Positions 7,476 to 13,753 of a DNA stretch of 13,832 nt are shown piece after piece. The stretch is from Flavobacterium sp. (GTDB taxonomy: Bacteria > Bacteroidota > Bacteroidia > Flavobacteriales > Flavobacteriaceae), in contig JALRGZ010000292.1 of NCBI GenBank assembly GCA_023253295.1, positions 1 through 13,832 of the forward strand. The letters are read 5' to 3'. The notes under the pieces are model-generated. The model did no database searches. It worked only from the letters and a program-made list of their open reading frames with translations, and was not told where the DNA came from. The first letter of the stretch is position 1, and each line of letters starts with the position of its first letter. The translations under genes were made by a program, and so were the position numbers.

Positions 7476-7483
7476 CAAAATTA
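7476..7483 (-). promoter_or_regulatory. -7 element of the helicase gene
   Basis: Reads TAATTTTG on the minus strand, an exact TAnnTTTG match 21 nt before the ATG at 7454. A TTAG at 7504-7507 is a partial -33 candidate at a 20-nt spacer. It fixes the start codon by excluding the upstream TTG. Confidence 0.5.
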
Positions 7484-7657
7484 CTGCTAATAATCGATAT
7501 AAACTAATGCATTACTAAGTTTTAATGAATTTAATTTATTTGATTATCAGAAAGTTATGGTTTTCTAACAAAATTACACTTAGGTTTTTTTGATTTTCAA
7601 GCCATTTTGTTGAGGAATTTTATAATAAAAACAAATAAAAAAGTTAGATTTAAAACA

Positions 7658-8236
7658 TTATTTCATTTGATTTAAATAGTTTAGAAGCAATTGGGTTGCT
7701 TTTCCGCGATGACTAATTTGGTTTTTAATTTCTAAAGGTAAATCAGCAAATGTTTCTTGATATCCTTCAGGTTGAAAAATAGGGTCGTAGCCAAATCCTT
7801 GATTTCCTGATTTTTCGGTGGTGATTTCGCCTTTGGCAATTCCAGTAAACAAAAGTTGTTCGCCATTCATATTAAGGGCAATTACCGTTTTGAATTGTCC
7901 TTTTCTATTTGTTGAATTGGCTAAGGCGTTCAGTACTTTGTTCATGTTATCTTCGGCATTTTTTTGTTCGCCAGCGTATCTTGCTGAGTACACGCCTGGT
8001 TCGCCGTTGAGAACCTCAATTTCTAAGCCTGTGTCATCGGCAAAACAATTATAGCCATATTTTTCTGTTACATAATTTGCTTTAAGAATAGCATTTCCTT
8101 CAATAGTGGCTGCTGTTTCAGGAATTTCTTCTAGACATCCAATGGATTCCAAACTTAAAATTTCAATAGTATTAGGTAGTAACTGTTGGATTTCTTTGAT
8201 TTTATTTTTGTTATTAGAGGCAAATACAAGTTGCAT
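7658..8236 (-). CDS. rdgB: Non-canonical purine NTP pyrophosphatase (RdgB/HAM1 family)
   Basis: Cytosolic house-cleaning enzyme that hydrolyses dITP/ITP and XTP to the monophosphates, keeping deaminated purines out of nucleic acids. From ATG 8234-8236 it is 192 residues, the usual family length. Seen: SNNKNK at 7-12 near the N-terminus, ADDTGLEIEVL at 66-76 with the catalytic Asp pair, GVYSARYAG at 81-89, FGYDPIF at 148-154 and the base-recognition SHRGKA at 175-180. The frame stays open to 8326, but the extra 30 residues are basic and unlike the family, and they cover a -7 promoter element, so they are left out. The gene stands alone on the minus strand, 203 nt upstream of the helicase start, with no clear terminator between. 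Confidence 0.95.
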   Translation of the reverse strand: MQLVFASNNKNKIKEIQQLLPNTIEILSLESIGCLEEIPETAATIEGNAILKANYVTEKYGYNCFADDTGLEIEVLNGEPGVYSARYAGEQKNAEDNMNKVLNALANSTNRKGQFKTVIALNMNGEQLLFTGIAKGEITTEKSGNQGFGYDPIFQPEGYQETFADLPLEIKNQISHRGKATQLLLNYLNQMK

Positions 8237-8259
8237 AGTAATGTTTTTAACGATTGCTG

Positions 8260-8267
8260 CAAATGTA
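8260..8267 (-). promoter_or_regulatory. -7 element of rdgB
   Basis: Reads TACATTTG on the minus strand, an exact TAnnTTTG match 23 nt before the rdgB ATG. No clear -33 element. Supports the start at 8236. Confidence 0.45.
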
Positions 8268-8392
8268 CAATTTTTATGCTCTTTCTTTGATGTATACTGT
8301 TTGTGGTTTCTTGCAGTATATACCATAAAATTCGATTAGGATAGCGTAATTTGATATTAATAATATTTTTGTAATACGTTAAAAATCAGTTT

Positions 8393-8426
8393 TTTGAAAT
8401 AAATTTAGAATTATTTTGTACCTTTA
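8393..8426 (+). promoter_or_regulatory. Promoter-like element for the small RNA candidate
   Basis: TTTG (8393-8396), a 22-nt spacer and TACCTTTA (8419-8426) match the Bacteroidota -33/-7 consensus with one mismatch (final A for G). The spacer is close to the 21 nt of the promoter at 510-542. Transcription would begin at about 8430-8433, just where the closing stem of the RNA candidate starts. Confidence 0.5.
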
Positions 8427-8429
8427 ATA

Positions 8430-8574
8430 GGCGGTTTTGATTCATTACTTGTGTATGTTAATTTGGGTAGAAAAAGAAAACACAACAATCATCAGCAGCA
8501 TTTAGTTAATTATAAGTTGAGATAGTAAATCAAAACCAAGTAGAGGAGGGCTTTATTGCCCTCCTTGTTTTTTT
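8430..8574 (+). ncRNA. Candidate free-standing structured small RNA (possibly 6S-like)
   Basis: This gene-free interval lies between the divergent rdgB and the convergent glutamate-synthase-like gene. A promoter-like element precedes it. GGTTTTGATT (8433-8442) is the exact reverse complement of AATCAAAACC (8528-8537). With a 3-nt CAT bulge the helix continues as TACT (8446-8449) with AGTA (8524-8527), so the 5' and 3' ends close a 14-bp stem around about 74 nt. A local hairpin TTGTGT (8449-8454) / ACACAA (8480-8485) is an alternative inside. The RNA ends in a strong terminator after a 6-nt link. There is no ORF and no ribosome-site-like start. Size, the long closing stem and the open interior fit 6S-type RNAs, and Rfam has a 6S-Flavo family, but I could not compare sequences. 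A Flavo-1-type or wholly new sRNA is equally open. Confidence 0.6.
8544..8574 (+). terminator. Strong intrinsic terminator of the small RNA candidate
   Basis: AGGAGGGC (8544-8551) pairs perfectly with GCCCTCCT (8558-8565) over a TTTATT loop, followed by TG and seven Ts (8568-8574). The T-run is only on the plus-strand side; leftward the hairpin is followed by TCTACTTGG, so it is oriented rightward. The T-run overlaps the stop codon (8573-8575) of the convergent gene. Confidence 0.9.
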
Positions 8575-10081
8575 AATGCTTGATAACATTCGATAAGTTA
8601 TCTGGAAAATACAAATCTGAAAGATGGGTAAATTCATCTCCTCTCATAAAAATGGAAACATCAACCTCTTCATAAGATGTTTTTCCTGCCGCAGCCAATA
8701 ATTCATTTGCAGCATATAAGGTATTTTTATGAAAATGATACACACGTTCAAATTTATCGGTAACGGATAATCCTTTCATTAGCATTTTGTCTTGAGTGGC
8801 AACACCTACAGGGCAGTTATTTGTATTGCAACGCAAGGCTTGGATACAACCGAGCGAAAACATAAAACCACGAGCGCTATTACATAAATCGGCACCCAGG
8901 GCAATCGCTTTTAGAATTGCATGGCCAGAAATAATTTTTCCACTGCAAATGATACGGATGTTCTTTCTAATTCCAAAACGGATTAAAGTCTTGTTTACAA
9001 AAATCAATGAAGGTTCCAATGGCATTCCTACACCGTCAGCAAATTCTAATGGAGCGGCTCCTGTTCCGCCTTCGGCGCCATCAACAGTAATGAAATCAGG
9101 GTAGCAATTTTGTTGAATCATTTCGTGGCAAATGGCTTCAAATTCTTCGGTTTTCCCAATGCATAATTTAAATCCTATTGGTTTTCCGTTGGCTAATTCT
9201 CTCAGATGTGCTACAAACTGTACTAGGCCTTTGGGATCGTTAAAAGCAGTATGGCAAGGAGGAGAAAGAATAGTAGTGTGCGGTTTTACACCACGAATTT
9301 TGGCAATTTCTTCGGTGTTTTTTGCTGCCGGCAAAACCCCTCCATGTCCTGGTTTGGCACCCTGAGATAGTTTGATTTCAATCATTTTTACAGATGGAAG
9401 ATTGGCTTTTTCTTTGAATTTTTCGGCATCAAAATTACCTTCCTCGTTGCGACATCCAAAATATCCTGTTCCAATTTGCCAAGTGATATCACCACCTTGC
9501 AAATGGTATTCTGTTAAACCTCCTTCGCCCGTATTGTGGTAGAAGTTGCCTTTTTGTGCGCCTTTGTTGAGTGCTATAATTGCATTTTCGCTTAGCGACC
9601 CAAAACTCATGGCAGAGATATTCAATAAGGACGCGGAATAGGGTTGGGTACAATCGGGACCACCTATTGTAACTCTCGGTAATTCTTCGTTAACGTGTGC
9701 CGGAAAAATGGAGTGTTTTACGCCTTCGTATGAAGAAGTGTTAATATCTAATTGTGTTCCAAATGGTGTGTTGGCACTAATATTTTTAGCACGTTGATAG
9801 GCTAGTGCTCTTTCGTTTCTGGAAAATGGTTTACCATCTGTAGTTCTTTCAATAAAGTATTGTTGAATTTCAGGGGCAATTTCTTCAAAAGCATACCTGA
9901 AATATCCCAAAACTGGAAAATTTCTAAGAATAGCATGTTTGTGTTGTAAACTGTTAAAAATCCCGATAATCAATAGAATCAAAATGGTGAGGGCTATTAA
10001 AAGGCTTGTTTTAAATAAAAAATGAGCGGCAAGACTTAATAACAAAAGTCCAAATCCAATAATAAAAAATTCTTTTCTCAT
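8573..10081 (-). CDS. FMN-binding glutamate synthase family protein, membrane-anchored
   Basis: 502 residues. Two hydrophobic helices (about 6-22 and 25-43) anchor it, followed by the FMN/[3Fe-4S] domain of glutamate synthase. Seen: SAMSFGSLSENA at 156-167, GEGGLTEYH at 185-193, KPGHGGVLP at 243-251, the FMN-loop DGAEGGTGAAP at 334-344 and the cluster motif CIQALRCNTNNCPVG at 412-426 with the C-x5-C-x4-C spacing (C412, C418, C423) of GltB. The N-terminal glutaminase domain, the C-terminal beta-helix domain and any GltD-like subunit are absent. It cannot make ammonia from glutamine on its own, and true glutamate synthase activity is not assured. The electron donor is unknown. Start ATG 10079-10081 follows an A-rich leader; the stop overlaps the T-run of the convergent terminator. 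Confidence 0.9.
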   Translation of the reverse strand: MRKEFFIIGFGLLLLSLAAHFLFKTSLLIALTILILLIIGIFNSLQHKHAILRNFPVLGYFRYAFEEIAPEIQQYFIERTTDGKPFSRNERALAYQRAKNISANTPFGTQLDINTSSYEGVKHSIFPAHVNEELPRVTIGGPDCTQPYSASLLNISAMSFGSLSENAIIALNKGAQKGNFYHNTGEGGLTEYHLQGGDITWQIGTGYFGCRNEEGNFDAEKFKEKANLPSVKMIEIKLSQGAKPGHGGVLPAAKNTEEIAKIRGVKPHTTILSPPCHTAFNDPKGLVQFVAHLRELANGKPIGFKLCIGKTEEFEAICHEMIQQNCYPDFITVDGAEGGTGAAPLEFADGVGMPLEPSLIFVNKTLIRFGIRKNIRIICSGKIISGHAILKAIALGADLCNSARGFMFSLGCIQALRCNTNNCPVGVATQDKMLMKGLSVTDKFERVYHFHKNTLYAANELLAAAGKTSYEEVDVSIFMRGDEFTHLSDLYFPDNLSNVIKH

Positions 10082-10254
10082 AGTTTTTAAGATAGTTTTG
10101 TTTAAATGTAAAAAGAATCTGTAATCTTTTAAAATAATTTAGAAAACATTAATAAATCATTGGTTTTTTTTTGTCAAAACGGTAAAAGAAACACAATATT
10201 AATCAGTAACTATCAATATGTTTTTTATTTTTACGCAGTCTTAAATTTTAGAAC

Positions 10255-12639
10255 ATGAAGATAGCGAGAATTTTAAATGTAAAACAAATTGTAGTAAGCC
10301 TTTTTTTCCTATTTTTTTCTATAATTGGTTACTCACAATATTTTTTTAAAAAAGATCAATTACCTTATAAAGTCTCTCTTGAAAATTATACTTCCATTGC
10401 TGATGTAGGTCAGAAAAAACTAGATATTCAGTTTGTATTAAAAAATTTCGATGCATTAAAACCGGTTTCATTAAAAACCAAAGGAGATTATTTAGGATTT
10501 ACTGAAAATAATTTTTGGTCTTCTACAACCATTGTCAACACTACAAATGGAGAGTTAAAATATTATTTTGAAACAGCACGTCCTATTACCAATATAGTTG
10601 AATTGTATGTTGTAAATCAGCAAACAGGAAAAATTATTAAACATATTAGTGGAGATGAAAAGAAGTTTTCACAACGAAGTTATCCACATCGAAAATGTTT
10701 ATTTGATTTAGTTATTCCTCCAAATTCCCAATTAAAGTTAGTCCTGCATGTAAAAAGCGATGGAGACGTTTTAAAATTACCATTAATTTTATATTCAACG
10801 GAGGCTTTTGTTAATGTTAACTCGACTGAACAATTTGTATTTGGGTTTTTTTATGGATTATTGTTTATTGTAGCAATCGTTTGTTTTTTATTGTTTATTA
10901 GCTTGAAGGAATTAACGTTTTTGTATTACAGCTTGTATGTTGTGTCTGTAGGGCTGTTGCAATTTGCTCTAGATGGTTATTTTTATCAATATATAACGCC
11001 AAGCGGAGGTTGGTTTTCAAAACATGCTGTCTTGCTGCTAGCAATTGTAGGAGCTTTTATTTTTGGACGTTATAGTGAATTGTTTTTGCAAATAAAAAAG
11101 AACAGTGAGCGCTTGTATTTGGTTTATAAAATAAGTTATATTTCCTTTGTTGCTCTTTTTTTGGTAACTGTATTTGTGCCTGCGGCATTGTTTTATTCGT
11201 ATCAAATTGTCAATTTTCTTGCCCTAATCTTTTTTATAATAGTGTTGTATTCCATTAGTTATTTATTGTATTCAAAAAAAGAAGTAGATATCCTGTATGT
11301 GTTGGGGATTTTCTTTTTAATCATCGGTTTTGGAGTATTCATTCTTAATAATGTGGGAGTAATTCCTAATACATTTGTAATACAAAATAGTTCCAAAATA
11401 GGTACTGGTTTAGAAGTTATTTTCTTATCACTTTCAATGGCAAATTTGATTAGGAAATTAAAAAATGAAAAAGAAGAATTCAACCGAATAGCCTTAGTGA
11501 AATCGGAAGAAATGAACGAGTTGAAATCGTATTTTTTGTCTAATATTAGTCATGAGTTACGTACACCATTAAATGTTATTACCAATTTAATTGAAAGTGC
11601 TTCAGCTGAGGTGAAGGACAAAAAGACAAAGAAAAATTGCGATGTAATTACCTATTCGGCACAGAGTTTATTGGGATCCGTAAATGATATTTTGGATTTT
11701 TCTAAGATTGAAAAAAATGAATTAAGACTAGAGAAAAAGGAGTTCGATGTACTGAATATTTTTAGAAATGTACGCCACAATGCCAAACTTAAATCGAAAG
11801 ATAAAGGTTTAAAATTCAAATTTAAAAAGCCTGAATTGCAAAGCCTTGTGATTATTGGTGATGAGAATAGGTTGTTTCAGATTTTGAATAATGTGTTAAA
11901 TAATGCCATCAAATTTACTACAGAAGGATCGGTAGAATTCAAAGTAGAAATCGAAATGAAATCGGATACTTTGGCCAGTATTAAAATGATTGTTTCCGAT
12001 ACAGGTGTGGGAATTGCTAAGGAAAAGAAAGACAGTTTGTTTGATTCTTTTTCACAACATAGCATTGATAACAAACGAAAGTTTGGCGGACTTGGATTAG
12101 GATTGTACATTGTAAAAACACTGGTTGATATGCAAGGCGGACATATCGCTATTGATAGTGAATTAGGAAAAGGAACCGTGTGTACTATAACATTGGATTA
12201 TGAAATTCCTGAGAAAAAAACAGTAGCAGCCCCAGTGGTTACCGAAGCAGCAGTATGTGATTTAGGTGGAAAAACCATTTTAGTTGTAGAAGATAACGCA
12301 ATGAACCAAATGGTCATTAAAATGATTACTAAAAAATGGTTGAATACGGTTGTTATATATGCTAATAATGGTCAAGAAGGCTTGGACGCATTTGCTGCGA
12401 ATAGAATAGATTTAGTTTTGATGGATTTGCAAATGCCAGTGATGGACGGTTATGAAGCCACTATTGCCATTAGAAACGGACAAGTAGGAGAACAAAATGC
12501 TACGATTCCTATTATAGCCGTTACTGCGGATGTAATGGAAAGTACAAAACAGCGTGTTGCCGAAATAGGAATGAATCATTATTTAACCAAACCAATCAAT
12601 AAAGAGGTTTTATATCAAACGATTAAGCAGTATGTTTAA
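10255..12639 (+). CDS. Hybrid sensor histidine kinase/response regulator, 7TMR-DISM type
   Basis: 794 residues. Signal peptide 1-28 (ends GYSQ); an extracytoplasmic 7TMR-DISM ligand-binding beta domain about 38-182; seven hydrophobic segments between about 193 and 400; a short coiled linker 400-425; the HisKA helix with SHELRTP (phospho-accepting H433); an ATPase domain with N-box NRLFQILNNVLNNAIKF (538-554), SDTGVGI (G1, 581-587) and GGLGLGL (G2, 611-617); and a C-terminal receiver domain 672-794 with acidic E679/D680, phospho-acceptor D724 in LMDLQMPVMDG, T757 and K779. All key residues are present, so the phosphorelay should be active. No output domain, HPt domain or neighbouring regulator is encoded here, so its partner lies elsewhere. 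Ligand unknown; this extracellular domain often sees carbohydrates. It ends with a 4-nt overlap with the convergent NYN gene. Confidence 0.94.
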   Translation: MKIARILNVKQIVVSLFFLFFSIIGYSQYFFKKDQLPYKVSLENYTSIADVGQKKLDIQFVLKNFDALKPVSLKTKGDYLGFTENNFWSSTTIVNTTNGELKYYFETARPITNIVELYVVNQQTGKIIKHISGDEKKFSQRSYPHRKCLFDLVIPPNSQLKLVLHVKSDGDVLKLPLILYSTEAFVNVNSTEQFVFGFFYGLLFIVAIVCFLLFISLKELTFLYYSLYVVSVGLLQFALDGYFYQYITPSGGWFSKHAVLLLAIVGAFIFGRYSELFLQIKKNSERLYLVYKISYISFVALFLVTVFVPAALFYSYQIVNFLALIFFIIVLYSISYLLYSKKEVDILYVLGIFFLIIGFGVFILNNVGVIPNTFVIQNSSKIGTGLEVIFLSLSMANLIRKLKNEKEEFNRIALVKSEEMNELKSYFLSNISHELRTPLNVITNLIESASAEVKDKKTKKNCDVITYSAQSLLGSVNDILDFSKIEKNELRLEKKEFDVLNIFRNVRHNAKLKSKDKGLKFKFKKPELQSLVIIGDENRLFQILNNVLNNAIKFTTEGSVEFKVEIEMKSDTLASIKMIVSDTGVGIAKEKKDSLFDSFSQHSIDNKRKFGGLGLGLYIVKTLVDMQGGHIAIDSELGKGTVCTITLDYEIPEKKTVAAPVVTEAAVCDLGGKTILVVEDNAMNQMVIKMITKKWLNTVVIYANNGQEGLDAFAANRIDLVLMDLQMPVMDGYEATIAIRNGQVGEQNATIPIIAVTADVMESTKQRVAEIGMNHYLTKPINKEVLYQTIKQYV

Positions 12640-13436
12640 CTAAAAAGTAAACGCACATATACGTGTTTAATTCCTTTTTTATCCGAATCTCTTTCGTCTA
12701 TTTCTAGAATGTCGGTAAGTGATTTGAGCATTGGCGTGAGTTTAGAAAAACCATAGTTTCTGGGGTCAAATTCGGGTTTTTTCTTTACTACTAGGTTTCC
12801 TACATCACCTAGGAATGCCCAACCTGCATCATCGGCTAAGTCTTCAATGGTCGATTCAATCAGTTCTATTGTTGGTTCGTCGATTTTATTCAGCGGTTTT
12901 TGAGTTGCTTTTTCAGTAGTTTTAGTTGTAGTGGTTTTTTCAACTGGTTTTTTGGTTTCAATTACAGTTTTGGCCGCTTTTTTCTTGGTAGCACCATCTA
13001 AGACTTCGAGGAAAATAAATCGGTCGCAGGCACTAATAAAGGGTTTTGGTGTTTTTTGTTCGCCAATTCCAATGACTTTCATTCCTGATTCTCTTAAACG
13101 AATAGCTAAACGGGTGAAATCACTGTCACTGGAAACAATACAAAAACCGTCTAGTTTTCCGGAATATAACAAATCCATTGCATCAATAATCAAAGCCGAA
13201 TCTGAAGAATTTTTTCCAGTGGTATAACCGTATTGCTGAATAGGAGTAATGGCGTGTTCCAGTAAAACACCTTTCCAGCCGTTAGCGTTAGGTTTGGTCC
13301 AGTCGGCATAAATACGTTTGGTAGTGGGTGTTCCGTATTTGGCAATTTCCTCCATCATTCCTTTTACATTGCTGTAAGGAACATTATCGGCATCTATCAG
13401 AACTGCAAGTTTGAGTTCTTTCGAATTTTGTGACAT
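12636..13436 (-). CDS. NYN-domain (LabA/DUF88-type) protein with LOTUS/OST-HTH-like C-terminus
   Basis: 266 residues, probably an RNA-directed nuclease or RNA-binding factor. The NYN/PIN-like domain spans about 8-145: AVLIDADNVP at 11-20 (acidic D15, D17), SSDSALIIDAMD at 77-88 (D79) and CIVSSDSDFTRLA at 99-111 (D104, D106) supply the acidic metal-binding set. Residues 148-187 are a Lys/Thr-rich linker. Residues 187-265 (from EPTIELIESTIEDL through DVGNLVVKKKPEFDPRNYGF to HVYVRL) match the OST-HTH/LOTUS pattern, a module tied to RNA binding in other proteins. This pairing is known in bacteria, but I know of no defined role in Flavobacteria. The ATG at 13434-13436 has a -7-like TATCTTTA upstream (13455-13462, one mismatch). 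TAA at 12636-12638 overlaps the kinase stop. Confidence 0.88.
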   Translation of the reverse strand: MSQNSKELKLAVLIDADNVPYSNVKGMMEEIAKYGTPTTKRIYADWTKPNANGWKGVLLEHAITPIQQYGYTTGKNSSDSALIIDAMDLLYSGKLDGFCIVSSDSDFTRLAIRLRESGMKVIGIGEQKTPKPFISACDRFIFLEVLDGATKKKAAKTVIETKKPVEKTTTTKTTEKATQKPLNKIDEPTIELIESTIEDLADDAGWAFLGDVGNLVVKKKPEFDPRNYGFSKLTPMLKSLTDILEIDERDSDKKGIKHVYVRLLFS

Positions 13437-13753
13437 AGTATTTTCTTTTAATGCTAAAGATAATGATTCTTTGGCGGGAAAAGCTTCTAAAATGTCTTTA
13501 AAGTTTTGTTAATATGGGGGGGAGTTTCGCAGAGATGCACAAAGGGACAACAACTGTTAAATAAGTTTTTAAGATAATTTGAAAGACTAAGTCATTGTGT
13601 GGAATGAAGAAATCGCAATGGATTATTTTATTGAGCGAACAAGAATAGTTGTTGTTATTGTTGTATTTACTAGCTAGTGCCTAACTTGTATCCATTTAAA
13701 AGTTTTAAATCTTCTTTGTGGATACAAGTGAGACGCATAAGCTTTATATAAAA
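13437..13753. other. Gene-free stretch of about 317 nt
   Basis: No credible ORF on either strand. It holds the weak -7-like TATCTTTA for the NYN gene (13455-13462, minus), a run of seven Gs (13516-13522), GTTGTTGTTATTGTTGT at 13648-13664, the palindrome ACTAGCTAGT (13669-13678) and the nested inverted repeat at 13684-13729. Apart from these I see nothing. Confidence 0.6.
13684..13729. repeat. Nested inverted repeat (11-bp arms around a 17-nt palindrome)
   Basis: ACTTGTATCCA (13684-13694) and TGGATACAAGT (13719-13729) are perfect reverse complements. Inside, ATTTAAAA-G-TTTTAAAT (13694-13710) is itself a perfect palindrome. It starts 24 nt past the stop of the minus-strand gene at 13754. Neither side has a T-run, so it is not a standard intrinsic terminator. 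It could be a protein-binding site, an RNA processing or stability hairpin, or a Rho-type 3' end. Confidence 0.6.

Noticed and set aside
7455..7478. TTG start for the helicase, eight codons upstream of the ATG
   Set aside because: The TTG is part of the TAATTTTG promoter element; the family begins MNKFEQLG.
7479..7657. Intergenic stretch between the helicase and rdgB
   Set aside because: AT-rich; apart from the helicase promoter I find no strong hairpin, ORF or RNA-like structure.
8237..8326. N-terminal extension of rdgB by 30 codons
   Set aside because: The extra residues do not look like the family, and the extension runs across the TACATTTG -7 element.
8106..8339. 77-codon plus-strand ORF ending near the small RNA region
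   Set aside because: Mostly antisense to rdgB, no promoter or start context, and it ends about 90 nt before the small RNA candidate begins.
8364..8371. TATTTTTG as an alternative promoter for the small RNA
   Set aside because: Exact -7 match, but the nearest TTTG (8350-8353) is only 10 nt upstream; the element at 8393-8426 has correct spacing and places the start at the closing stem.
13524..13545. GTTTCGCAGAGATGCACAAAG, reminiscent of intergenic repeats seen in some Bacteroidota
   Set aside because: Only one copy and no matching second arm in the window, so no repeat can be supported.
13604..13648. 14-residue plus-strand ORF (MKKSQWIILLSEQE)
   Set aside because: Too short, no promoter-like element and no sign of conservation that can be seen here.
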